From contig NZ_HE997648.1 of NCBI RefSeq assembly GCF_000312485.1, positions 111,834 through 175,833 on the forward strand: 64,000 nucleotides of DNA. The letters run 5' to 3'. Source of the DNA: Yersinia massiliensis CCUG 53443 (lineage in GTDB: Bacteria > Pseudomonadota > Gammaproteobacteria > Enterobacterales > Enterobacteriaceae). Below, piece after piece: positions 19,061 to 26,212 of the stretch. Below the pieces are notes generated by a model. It was not told the origin of the DNA and searched no databases. It saw only the letters and a list, made by a program, of their open reading frames with translations. The translations under genes and the position numbers were made by a program. Position 1 is the first letter of the stretch; every line of letters begins with the position of its first letter.

Positions 19061-19145
19061 TCAGGTTACATCCACAAATGCGGCCCTTTTCGCATTCGCA
19101 AAAATGTTTGTCCTAATTTACTACTGGCTAATTGAACAGTAGGGA

Positions 19146-19364
19146 ATGGCCGGATATAGTGCCCCCGCAGCGGCAAAATCTGCTGCCGGGTTTAGCAGCC
19201 TGAGACAAAACAGAGCGCACAACCGTGTAGGCGGTTACTATGTGCGGGTACAGTTACACCTAAGAAAAATCAATGGTGGGCTGGACGGGGGCATCGCAAG
19301 ATGCGCCGGGTTCTCTGTTGACCGGTCTGCTAACCCTGTTCAGTCCACCACCCAAAGGGATTAG
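19146..19364 (+). CDS. Small ORF in P4-like leader (Ash-like, doubtful)
   Basis: This is an open frame of 72 codons with an N-terminus 'MAGYSAPAAAKSAAGF' reminiscent of small proteins annotated as Ash family in P4-like satellite prophages. It overlaps completely the RNA segment with P4-type complementary motifs, so the frame could be a by-product of a structural RNA. No strong ribosome site precedes it. I list it because homologous frames are commonly annotated at such loci; real translation is uncertain. Confidence 0.35.
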   Translation: MAGYSAPAAAKSAAGFSSLRQNRAHNRVGGYYVRVQLHLRKINGGLDGGIARCAGFSVDRSANPVQSTTQRD

Positions 19365-19368
19365 CAGC
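19188..19368 (+). ncRNA. P4-like cI RNA immunity locus (seqA-seqB-seqC-type motifs)
   Basis: Three short motifs are arranged as in the immunity region of satellite phage P4: GGGTTTAGCAG at 19188, CTGCTAACCC at 19327-19336 and GGGATTAGCAG at 19357. The middle motif is complementary to both outer ones over ten bases, with one bulged base in each case, so they can form mutually exclusive stems. A second pair, CCACCACC (19345-19352) with GGTGGTGG (19373-19380), allows another alternative fold. In P4 the processed cI RNA uses such pairing to force early termination of the left operon and gives immunity. The motif logic is seen here; the transcript and its processing are inferred. Confidence 0.6.
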
Positions 19369-19410
19369 TCTTGGTGGTGGGATAAAACCATCAACTGAGA
19401 GGTTGTCATC

Positions 19411-19509
19411 ATGAATTCGACGACTACAGCCCACAGCAACATCGTTGTTCTTTGCCTGCCAGTATCATTAGCCGCCACTCTCTCGCTGGAGGTGCAACAT
19501 GTACGATAA
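19411..19509 (+). CDS. Small ORF downstream of the P4-like leader
   Basis: A 32-codon frame beginning 'MNSTTTAHSNIVVLCLPVSL' follows 'GAGAGGTTGTC', an acceptable ribosome site. It overlaps the start of the next small gene by 11 bases, which suggests translational coupling of two small proteins right after the RNA immunity segment, where P4 carries small genes such as kil. The middle is hydrophobic. No function can be assigned. Confidence 0.45.
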   Translation: MNSTTTAHSNIVVLCLPVSLAATLSLEVQHVR

Positions 19510-19684
19510 GACGCCTCGCGAGTTAGAAGAAGTCATTGATCACTGCCGTGCGCTGATTTACGCCATCGTCACACTCGAATCGCAGGAAGTGAAAGAAATA
19601 CTCAACTTTGTTTTATGGCAGCAAATAGATCTACTGCACCAAACCTATCAGCGGGATCTAAACGAAGCGCTCGTGGCAGCTTAA
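19499..19684 (+). CDS. Small P4-satellite-like protein of unknown function
   Basis: The 61-residue, largely helical acidic protein ('MYDKTPRELEEVIDHCRALI') starts inside the preceding small ORF after 'GGAGGTGCAAC', a strong ribosome site. By position it corresponds to the small genes following the cI RNA in P4-type satellites. Its last 24 codons and the following terminator are duplicated almost exactly at 20502-20609, on the far side of the toxin-antitoxin genes. I do not recognise a function. Confidence 0.6.
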   Translation: MYDKTPRELEEVIDHCRALIYAIVTLESQEVKEILNFVLWQQIDLLHQTYQRDLNEALVAA

Positions 19685-19719
19685 CTCCGCTATGTAAAAA
19701 GGCATCGTCAGATGCCTTT
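19612..19719 (+). repeat. 108-bp direct repeat, copy 1 (3' end of small gene plus terminator)
   Basis: This segment is repeated in direct orientation at 20502-20609 with three substitutions in 108 bases. It covers the last codons of the 61-residue gene and its terminator. The two copies bracket the toxin-antitoxin pair. Confidence 0.95.
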
Positions 19720-19720
19720 T
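19697..19720 (+). terminator. Rho-independent terminator of the small P4-like operon
   Basis: AAAAGGCATC, the loop GTCA and GATGCCTTTT form a perfect stem ending in a T-run 13 bases after the stop codon. The same terminator appears in the second repeat copy near 20586-20609. Confidence 0.85.
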
Positions 19721-19732
19721 CTGCAATGATTT

Positions 19733-19771
19733 ACTCATCAATAAATGAGTTGATACTCCTACAGGGTAGGA
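19733..19771. promoter_or_regulatory. Candidate operator palindromes of the toxin-antitoxin operon
   Basis: Two inverted repeats lie between the upstream terminator and the toxin start: ACTCAT-N6-ATGAGT (19733-19750) and TCCTAC-AGG-GTAGGA (19757-19771). Toxin-antitoxin pairs of this kind repress themselves by binding such palindromes. The assignment is by position only. Confidence 0.5.
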
Positions 19772-19820
19772 CTAATATTATCTCAGCCTAAGTAAAGGTG
19801 ATGTCAAGGATGACTACGTA

Positions 19821-20156
19821 ATGGATTTTTTACAGTTCATTGAAACTCCGTTCTTTTCTAAGCAACGGGAAGTATTACTTACCGAAGATGAGTTCAGGGA
19901 GCTTCAGCAAGTCTTGTTATTAAACCCATCTTCGGGTGCATTGATTGTCGGCACCGGCGGTGTGCGAAAGGTAAGATTTGCTATCGGTCAGAAAGGGAAA
20001 CGTGGTGGTGTTCGCATCATTTATTACTATCAAGAACCACAAAGCAGGATATGGCTTTTTACTGTCTATCCTAAAAATCAAAAAGATACACTGACGAGTA
20101 GTGAGAAACAGCAATTCAAAGATGTGATAATACAAATCAAAGGGAGTATGGCATGA
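19821..20156 (+). CDS. RelE/HigB-type toxin
   Basis: The 111-residue protein has the RelE/ParE-superfamily toxin fold seen in HigB2: N-terminal 'FIETPFFSKQREVLLTEDE', then 'NPSSGALIVGTGGVRKVRF', the core 'GKRGGVRIIYYYQ' and the terminal strand 'IWLFTVYPKNQKDTL'. Relatives cut mRNA on the ribosome. The toxin gene comes first and overlaps the antitoxin gene by four bases (ATGA), the higBA-like order. Two palindromes precede it. The module is bracketed by 108-bp direct repeats, so it probably entered an older P4-like relic. Confidence 0.88.
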   Translation: MDFLQFIETPFFSKQREVLLTEDEFRELQQVLLLNPSSGALIVGTGGVRKVRFAIGQKGKRGGVRIIYYYQEPQSRIWLFTVYPKNQKDTLTSSEKQQFKDVIIQIKGSMA

Positions 20157-20440
20157 GTGATTTTTTCAATGATTTAATGACATCCGCGAAACAGGCTGTC
20201 GCCATTAGTCATGATGAATTAAAGGCGGGTAGAGTCACTGAGGTTGCTATCCCTGATGTAAAAGAAATTAGAAAAAAAACAGGGTATAAGCAAAAAGACT
20301 TCGCGCTCCTTGTGGGTGTGAGCCTTTCGTTGGTTGAAGCATGGGAGCAACATAGAAGAATTCCATCAGGCAGTTCACTCAAGCTATTGGTCATGATTGA
20401 TCGGTATCCTTCCCTGATTAATGAGCTTTCAGGAATTTAG
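20153..20440 (+). CDS. NadS/HigA-type antitoxin (XRE HTH)
   Basis: The 95-residue antitoxin has a C-terminal Cro/C1-type helix-turn-helix ('IRKKTGYKQKDFALLVGVSL', then 'VEAWEQHRRIPSGSS') preceded by a variable N-terminal arm ('MSDFFNDLMTSAKQAVAISH'), the plan of NadS and HigA2 antitoxins paired with RelE/HigB2 toxins. It should bind and neutralise the toxin and repress the operon through palindromes upstream. It overlaps the toxin by four bases. Confidence 0.88.
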   Translation: MSDFFNDLMTSAKQAVAISHDELKAGRVTEVAIPDVKEIRKKTGYKQKDFALLVGVSLSLVEAWEQHRRIPSGSSLKLLVMIDRYPSLINELSGI

Positions 20441-20484
20441 CACTCGAGAGAAAGTAGGTAAAAGCCGATGGGGGATACAAACAA

Positions 20485-20574
20485 ATGATCGACGAAAATT
20501 GTTTATGGCAGCAAATAGATCTACTGCACCAAACCTATCAGCGGGATCTGAACGAACCGCTCGTGGCAGCTTAA
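20485..20574 (+). pseudogene. 5'-truncated second copy of the 61-residue P4-like gene
   Basis: A short frame ('MIDENCLWQQIDLLHQTYQR') ends with the same 24 codons as the gene at 19499 but has a new six-codon start. It is the coding part of the second 108-bp repeat, followed by the duplicated terminator. With two residue changes and no real N-terminus it is best seen as a duplication scar. It could still be translated from ATG 20485, although no good ribosome site is visible. Confidence 0.6.
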
Positions 20575-20609
20575 CGCCGCTATGTAAAAAGGCATCGTCA
20601 GATGCCTTT
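20502..20609 (+). repeat. 108-bp direct repeat, copy 2
   Basis: This is the second copy of the segment at 19612-19719, with 105 of 108 bases identical. Sequence before and after the two copies is unrelated, so the ends of the duplication are sharp. The distance between copies is 890 bases. Confidence 0.95.
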
Positions 20610-20717
20610 AAATATTCAGAATCACTCACTCCCGGCAGGGAAGAACACTCGATAAATCCCAAGAATCAGTCAGTAAACCTCTAAATGTTAAATTGCCCGT
20701 GAATATCACTTTTTTGA

Positions 20718-20762
20718 ATAATGAAATGAAGTACCATTTTAAATGGTTTGTTATTTCATTAT
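20718..20762. promoter_or_regulatory. 45-bp nested palindrome with two mirror-image KdgR-like boxes before the pectate lyase gene
   Basis: The sequence is symmetric about base 20740. Outer arms ATAATGAAAT/ATTTCATTAT (20718-20727 and 20753-20762) are perfect over 10 bp, and inner arms ACCATTT/AAATGGT (20733-20739, 20741-20747) over 7 bp. Each half contains a KdgR-box-like sequence: AATGAAATGAAGTACCATT (20720-20738) and its mirror at 20742-20760. Each agrees with the remembered consensus AATRAAAYRNYRTTTYATT at 16 of 19 positions. KdgR represses pectinase genes until pectin breakdown products appear. The site ends 17 bases before the pectate lyase start. Confidence 0.6.
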
Positions 20763-20779
20763 AAAAAAGGAGACAGATA

Positions 20780-21943
20780 ATGAAGATTATTTCATTCACT
20801 GCCAGCACGGTCATACTGACTTGTTTTGCCTTTAATACCCTTGCCGCACCAGGTTTGGATGGTTTTGCTGACGCAATCCATCATTATCAGAACAAAAATG
20901 GGAAGGAGTATCAGCGCCTTTCTGAAAATGATGTCAAAGCCATATCTGAGAATGTACTTTTATATCAGAAAGAGGTTGGCGGCTGGATTGAGAATCAGGA
21001 CCCATTGAGAATTTTATCACCAGAAGAAATACAGTCATTTCAAAAAGAAAAAGATAATATCAGAGTTTCATTTGATAACCGAAATACCTATTCTCAAATC
21101 GAATATCTTTCCCAAGCATGGGCCGAACTGGGGGATAAACGTTATAGCGATGCGGCATTACTGGGTATTCGCTATACCCTTAATCAACAATATAAAGTTT
21201 GTGCTGGCTGGCCACATACCATCCCGCCTAAAAGTATCACTGAGACAGAAAACACCAGTTATCAACGTTCCATTACTAATGCGGATGACGTGACATCCGG
21301 TATATTACGGATGTTTAGAAATATACTTGGCGACAAGAAAACCTATGGCTTCGTTGATAGTGAAACACTGGCCTTAATCTCTGATGCGGTATCCAAAGGC
21401 GATCAGTGCTTGCTGGAATTACAGATTGTACAAAATGGGATAAAAACCGGCTGGGCGGGTCAGTATAATCCCGAAACACTGACACCTGTTGGCGGCCGTT
21501 CATTTGAATTACCCGGCATATTGTCCGAAGAAACTGTTGGTGTGCTTGAATATTTAACTTCCATTGATAATCCATCCCCCGAAATCATTAAAAGTATTAA
21601 TGACGCGACACAATGGTTGGAGAATTCTGCATTAACTGGATTCAAAGTCGTTAAATTTGAAGCACCGGAAGAGAAATATGCTTGGCACTCCAGCAAATGG
21701 GACCGCCGAATTGAATCAGACCCTTCAGCACCTCGGATTTGGGCAAGATTTTATGATTTAAATGATAATTCTGTCATTTTGGCTAATCGCGATGGGAAAC
21801 GTGTGGCTAAATACGAGGATATCGCAAGAGAACGCCGGACAGGTTATGGCTGGTATGGCTATTACGCGGAAGAGTATTTGTCGAAAACCTATCCTGAGTG
21901 GGTAAAGAAAATGGCGTTAAAACAAATAGCGTTAAAACAATAA
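20780..21943 (+). CDS. Secreted pectate lyase, polysaccharide lyase family 10-like
   Basis: This 387-residue protein has a signal peptide (about 1-22, ending 'NTLA') and a PL10-type pectate lyase body. Helical-barrel repeats with 'QIEYLSQAWAELGDKRYSDA' and 'ITNADDVTSGIL' are followed near residues 315-335 by 'PRIWARFYDLNDN...NRDGKR', the region holding conserved catalytic residues of this family. It would cleave polygalacturonate by beta-elimination in the periplasm or outside the cell. A strong 'AAGGAGA' ribosome site and KdgR-like boxes precede it, and a terminator follows. Base composition is lower in G+C than the backbone genes, in keeping with acquisition. Confidence 0.85.
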   Translation: MKIISFTASTVILTCFAFNTLAAPGLDGFADAIHHYQNKNGKEYQRLSENDVKAISENVLLYQKEVGGWIENQDPLRILSPEEIQSFQKEKDNIRVSFDNRNTYSQIEYLSQAWAELGDKRYSDAALLGIRYTLNQQYKVCAGWPHTIPPKSITETENTSYQRSITNADDVTSGILRMFRNILGDKKTYGFVDSETLALISDAVSKGDQCLLELQIVQNGIKTGWAGQYNPETLTPVGGRSFELPGILSEETVGVLEYLTSIDNPSPEIIKSINDATQWLENSALTGFKVVKFEAPEEKYAWHSSKWDRRIESDPSAPRIWARFYDLNDNSVILANRDGKRVAKYEDIARERRTGYGWYGYYAEEYLSKTYPEWVKKMALKQIALKQ

Positions 21944-21995
21944 TACTGTTACCAAACGGGTATCAATATTTGTCGCTGCCACAAGACTGATAGGT

Positions 21996-22022
21996 AAAGC
22001 ACTCTCACGGGAGTGCTTTTTT
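21996..22022 (+). terminator. Terminator of the pectate lyase gene
   Basis: AAAGCACTC and GAGTGCTTTTTT form a stem of at least eight pairs around a short loop, ending in six T residues, 53 bases after the stop. Confidence 0.85.
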
Positions 22023-22159
22023 CATGGGCAACGCTGCTGTAGGTTATATGGGCCGCGATTGATGAGTGACTCAGCAATATGACATGCTTGGCTGCCAATA
22101 CGAGACATTGAATCTTCATCATTTTGTCTGGACATCAATACTGACCAAATGGAATTAGC

Positions 22160-22312
22160 TTAATTCCACGCACTTTTTGAGGCTTCTGGGTAGACTTCTG
22201 CAATGCGTAATGTGTAGATCATGGTGGCGTTCGGTGGCACTTTGGGTGGATAACCTTTCTCACCGTATGCCAGTTCTGGCGGTACCACCAAGGTCATCGA
22301 ACACGTGACATA
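22160..22312 (-). pseudogene. 3' remnant of an FKBP-type peptidyl-prolyl isomerase gene
   Basis: On the minus strand a reading frame without a start codon of its own encodes 'MTLVVPPELAYGEKGYPPKV' and continues 'PPNATMIYTLRIAEVYPEA', ending at a TAA at 22160. This is the C-terminal third of an FKBP domain (compare 'PPxxLAYGExG..IPP...L.F.VEL' in FkpA/FklB). The rest of the domain is absent: just upstream on that strand lies the end of the FAD-binding protein gene. It therefore looks like a truncated remnant left by a deletion or insertion. Confidence 0.7.
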
Positions 22313-22323
22313 TTCGCTTTCTA

Positions 22324-23934
22324 TCACATATCAAAATACGGCAGTCGTCTGCGGGGGCGGTGTGCTGGTTCGACGATGGCCTTGGCAATGGCTGATCCGA
22401 TTTCTGCACAAACAGTAAGGCCCTGCACAAAGGGCTGGTCGTGCATGAGATAGGGTAATGCGCCAAATGCAATACGCCCGCGAGCGCAGTCTGGTGACAG
22501 GAGCGTATAATCGTTGCCCACATCCGGAATCTCGTCACCGCAAGACTGGAGTTGCTTTTTTAATGTTGGGAACGGCAGATCTTTCGTCTTCAGCGGCTTT
22601 TGTCCTCGTGCATCGATAAAAATATCGAACTCAATGGTTTTCCCATTAGCAGAGATAACAGTCTGATGTTTTTTTACATCCATTTTGTAATCAGGCCCAA
22701 GCGCGAGAATGCTGATTATCCCTGCTTCACGTAATGCCAATAATCGGCGAATCGATTGTGAGGGAATAGCCGCATAGTTATCGATGAACACTCTGGCGAG
22801 ACCAGAATTGAATCTTTTGCTGTCCTCTTCATCCAAATAAGGGACGATTTCCTGTACAACTTCATGTAACCGAAGGATCACGTAACGCCATGGCACCGTG
22901 CGTTTTGCGCGCTTGTTGCGCTCGACTTCGTTAAGATTTGAGTAGGCCCATCGGAACGGATCGTGCTGATGTCGATCGGCAAACCATGCGTCGGAGAAGC
23001 TGTCGGCATCAAGCGTCTGAAGGGCGATATGCTCGCTCCATATTGGGTCCGCCAATTCAATTTCTGCCACAATGAGTTTGAATACGCGGTCGAGTAAACC
23101 CTCTGATCCAGCAGAAATTTCATTTTTGATCGCGTTTTCTGTCACGACGCTTAATGGTTGATAGGGGATTGGGCAGTAAAAATCAGCTTCCGGCAGGATG
23201 CCCGATCGGGACATCAACGTGATTTTAAGCGCCTCACTTCCCTCATCAAGCGTGAACTGAATATGCTCATCATCTGCTTCGACAAACTGACCATGCTGGA
23301 CCACCACAGCCATCGCGGCGTCAATGGCACTCAGTGAAGTCCCCATAATGCCGATTTTGCACGCTGGGATTTTGGCTTCCATCAGCCCAGACCAAGGGCT
23401 CGGGAAGAATGTGCGAGTCGATTCACTTTCATCGGGCCACACATGGCCCGTGGCGATGACGGCGAGATCAAACAGTTCTGCTGCCGGTTCATCCTTCGCC
23501 CACAGTCGGACGCCATCGGTGGTGGCTTCAAGGTCGGTAACTTGGCAGGATTCATGCACATTCACCGTGAAACCTTGCTGTTTTGCCTTTGTCACCAGTG
23601 CTAGAAATTGGTCGCGATAATACTCGCCCAGAAGAATACGCGGTAGGAACTGGCGGATATGAAGAGAATTCGGATGAATACCATAGCGGGCTAGATGGCG
23701 TGCGCTTTGGCCTTTTAACCAGTCGATATAAGTCGTAAAGATAGGGGGGATCTCGATGCTGGCGATGTTAGCTAACATCATCTTCGAGTTTTCTTCGTTG
23801 CTGTAAGGCATGCCAACACCGGCCTCACTGCCTTGCTCATAAATAGAAATTGAAACGGGCACTTTGAGCTTTAGCAGGGCGTCAAAGGTATAAATCCCCG
23901 TGGGGCCAGCACCAATAATAGCGATCTTTTTCAT
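22324..23934 (-). CDS. FAD-dependent NAD(P)-binding protein of unknown substrate
   Basis: The 536-residue protein begins with a Rossmann FAD-binding motif ('IAIIGAGPTGIYTFDAL', GxGxxG). It has a second nucleotide-binding motif near residue 195 ('IGIMGTSLSAIDAA') and a terminal 'FIDARGQKPL' segment, the plan of the FAD-NAD(P)-binding (HpaX/NAD_binding_9-like) oxidoreductases. It is a soluble cytoplasmic enzyme. The substrate cannot be read. It stands alone, with an FKBP remnant directly downstream and no matching operon partner. Relatives occur in some secondary-metabolite and stress loci, but no link is seen here. Confidence 0.7.
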   Translation of the reverse strand: MKKIAIIGAGPTGIYTFDALLKLKVPVSISIYEQGSEAGVGMPYSNEENSKMMLANIASIEIPPIFTTYIDWLKGQSARHLARYGIHPNSLHIRQFLPRILLGEYYRDQFLALVTKAKQQGFTVNVHESCQVTDLEATTDGVRLWAKDEPAAELFDLAVIATGHVWPDESESTRTFFPSPWSGLMEAKIPACKIGIMGTSLSAIDAAMAVVVQHGQFVEADDEHIQFTLDEGSEALKITLMSRSGILPEADFYCPIPYQPLSVVTENAIKNEISAGSEGLLDRVFKLIVAEIELADPIWSEHIALQTLDADSFSDAWFADRHQHDPFRWAYSNLNEVERNKRAKRTVPWRYVILRLHEVVQEIVPYLDEEDSKRFNSGLARVFIDNYAAIPSQSIRRLLALREAGIISILALGPDYKMDVKKHQTVISANGKTIEFDIFIDARGQKPLKTKDLPFPTLKKQLQSCGDEIPDVGNDYTLLSPDCARGRIAFGALPYLMHDQPFVQGLTVCAEIGSAIAKAIVEPAHRPRRRLPYFDM

Positions 23935-24135
23935 CGATATTCACCCCAGGTTAATATTCGCTTTTACATTTATAGGCTGGGAATAGGGTTTGCGTTAAGG
24001 GCAAAAACCGTCAATAGCTTTCGTGCAAAAACATATTCTCGCGGGGTAAGTGTGGTTGAAAATACCTATTGCGCCAAGTCATCTAGTTCTGATGAGCGTT
24101 AGCTTTATAGAATTAGGGAATAGCGGCCAAATGAC

Positions 24136-24363
24136 CTACCAGCCGATAGGTCTTCCGCAATCGGTGCTATTATCCACGCAACCTCGGCTGCGAACGTTCT
24201 CCATACGTCTGTCCCTTCTTAAATTCCCTTTATCATCAACAGTATATATTGGATTGGAGCCTATCATTATTGGCTTCTTATCCTGTTGTGCATTGTAATC
24301 GTAGGGAGCACATGAAACGAGGCTGGCAGAAAGTAATACTGAGGGCAGCAAGCGTAAATACAT
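24136..24363 (-). CDS. Small putative lipoprotein
   Basis: The 75-residue protein has a short signal peptide and a lipobox 'LVSC' with the acylated cysteine at residue 18. A hydrophilic mature part follows, 'APYDYNAQQDKKPIMIGSNP', with one further cysteine pair ('GCVDNSTDCG') that could form a disulfide. It would be an envelope lipoprotein. I recognise no family. It is monocistronic between two unrelated minus-strand genes. Confidence 0.6.
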   Translation of the reverse strand: MYLRLLPSVLLSASLVSCAPYDYNAQQDKKPIMIGSNPIYTVDDKGNLRRDRRMENVRSRGCVDNSTDCGRPIGW

Positions 24364-24575
24364 TATTTTGGCTCCACCTAAAAAGAGTGTGAATAAGGAT
24401 TTATAAGGCCGGTAAGGCTAGCACATCAGCAACATGGTGGCGGCCAGAAGAGCAGCTCGATTGAAGGTCTGTTTACGCGAGTCTGATACATGCCTACTAT
24501 TGCCGAGGCATGTACCTTAAGCACTATAGATATACTGAAGTGTGAACCGTAAATATGCAGTTTGCTACATCCATA

Positions 24576-25112
24576 TCAATTGGATAAAACAGTCTCGCTG
24601 TGCACGATATTCGCGAAATCGGCGGCGAGCAGCGCCATCGTGACCTCAAAAATAGTATTAGCTGACAGGTTGGCTGAAGGCATACCAAAGCCAAGCACGG
24701 CATCTTTTACGACCGTCATATTGAAGCCAAGATCAGCCCCTGCCCGAACGGTTGAATTGACACAAAAGCCAGCAACCGCCCCTACGACCACTAAATCATC
24801 GATACCGTTTTCCCGTAAATAGTTGGCTAAGTCAGTGGAGGCGAAGCCTGATGAAGTTGTTTTCACAAACACAGGTTCATCTGCAACCGCTTGTGCGCAT
24901 GGCATAGGTGCGTATCCAACGGCGCATGGATTAAAAGGCGATTGCGGATTTTCCTCAGCGTGCCGGATATGCACAACAGGAAGGCCTCGTTGCCTAAAGG
25001 CGGCTGAAAGCTGGGCAATCTTTTCAAGCGCATCGGTGTTTACGTGCTCCTTGCCTGATTCAATCCGATGTTGCATTTCCATCTGCATATCAATGATGAG
25101 CAAAGCCTGCAT
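24576..25112 (-). CDS. Isochorismatase-family cysteine hydrolase
   Basis: This is a standard-length (178 residues) isochorismatase-like hydrolase with the Asp-Lys-Cys triad in view: D8 in 'LLIIDMQMEM', K84 in 'VFVKTTSSGF' and C117 in 'GAVAGFCVNS'. It probably hydrolyses a small amide such as nicotinamide, N-carbamoyl or related compounds; the substrate is unknown. Unlike the hydrolase at 2047 it has no added domain. 'GGAGAA' precedes the start. It is not in an operon with its neighbours. Confidence 0.85.
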   Translation of the reverse strand: MQALLIIDMQMEMQHRIESGKEHVNTDALEKIAQLSAAFRQRGLPVVHIRHAEENPQSPFNPCAVGYAPMPCAQAVADEPVFVKTTSSGFASTDLANYLRENGIDDLVVVGAVAGFCVNSTVRAGADLGFNMTVVKDAVLGFGMPSANLSANTIFEVTMALLAADFANIVHSETVLSN

Positions 25113-25205
25113 AAACCATTCTCCTGTTGGGGGCTGCGGTTCTTTTTACGGATAGCTAGTTTAATCGACGGCTGCTTATGGCCGCCATCAGGAAAGGTCC
25201 CTTGC

Positions 25206-25231
25206 TAAAAAGCCCGTTATTATGCGGGCTT
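25206..25231 (-). terminator. Terminator hairpin on the minus strand
   Basis: AAGCCCG and CGGGCTT (25210-25216, 25225-25231) pair around an 8-base loop. Read on the minus strand the stem is followed by TTTTTAG. It is downstream of dinD and upstream of the cysteine hydrolase gene. Confidence 0.6.
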
Positions 25232-25387
25232 GGTGGTGTGGATGAGATTGGGCTAGCTCGCCAAATATTTTACTCGATGTTGAATCTGTTTGTAGAGCAG
25301 GTGGCTTTACTCTTTGTATTATAAGGGGTTGTGATAATGCGATTGACCTTTATGTACACACTAAAATAGAGTGTTCCACCGTTAAGG

Positions 25388-26212
25388 CTATTTGTCGCCC
25401 AACTTTTTGGCTGCAGTTTCAATCTGTTTGATGCTCTGTTCTGGTACTGGGAGATTTTCTGGCATTGTCCCCCCAAGCTCTTTGATTGTCTGCCTTACTT
25501 TCCTGCCTACATCGAAATGCGTTTGGTTTGCCTGCTGTTTCGAATTAACCTGATCTCTGATTAACTTCTCTTCCGCTTGAGTTGCTCTAAATAGGTTTGC
25601 CGCAAGTTCCGTTGACCCCATGTGATCTAAGATTTTTTGGCTCTTTTTTAATCCCTTTCGCTGGTGGATTGCTTTCTGGTCTAAGCCACCATACAAACCT
25701 TGGTAGCCATGATTTTGGAATATGGCAAAATCTAATCCGGTTTCGACGCCAGCCTTTTGTGCTACCTCGACTAACTGTTTGTTATGTTCCTTTAGTTCAC
25801 TTCTAAGAAACAGACGCTTTTCATCTTCGCGTAGTCGTTTGAAAGTTTCATCATCGGCCAGTTCTTGACGTCTAGTCTGGATTGCAAAGTATGTTTGCCC
25901 AGCCGCAATAACTGGCTTACTAGGATCACCATTCTGTACAACGAGATAACATGCATATCGGGATAAATGAACGTCTTCCAGCTCCCGTTGGGCACTGGAC
26001 CCCAGCACAACCATTTTGGTGGCCTCAACGAAATGGTCTGCTACCTCTAGGTTACTGGCTTCACAGGCTTGTGCTGCTCTGGATAAAACATTCTGAAAGT
26101 TCCTCCAATCTTTATAATCCAGCAAAGGAGCCAAATCTCTTGCAGACCAATATTCTTGTCCTTCATTTCCGTATTCCCGTAAATCCTCGAATGGTTGGTG
26201 ATGCTCGTTCAT
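25388..26212 (-). CDS. dinD: DNA damage-inducible protein D
   Basis: The 274-residue protein has the same length as E. coli DinD and the same N-terminal Bro/antirepressor-like domain ('EYWSARDLAPLLDYKDWRNF', 'DVHLSRYACYLVVQNGDPSK'), with a charged helical C-terminus. DinD is an SOS protein reported to act against RecA filaments. As in E. coli it lies next to yicC, so this may be the far border of the selC region or an old neighbour. Unexpectedly I find no CTG-N10-CAG LexA box in the 120 bases upstream of the start. Confidence 0.9.
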   Translation of the reverse strand: MNEHHQPFEDLREYGNEGQEYWSARDLAPLLDYKDWRNFQNVLSRAAQACEASNLEVADHFVEATKMVVLGSSAQRELEDVHLSRYACYLVVQNGDPSKPVIAAGQTYFAIQTRRQELADDETFKRLREDEKRLFLRSELKEHNKQLVEVAQKAGVETGLDFAIFQNHGYQGLYGGLDQKAIHQRKGLKKSQKILDHMGSTELAANLFRATQAEEKLIRDQVNSKQQANQTHFDVGRKVRQTIKELGGTMPENLPVPEQSIKQIETAAKKLGDK

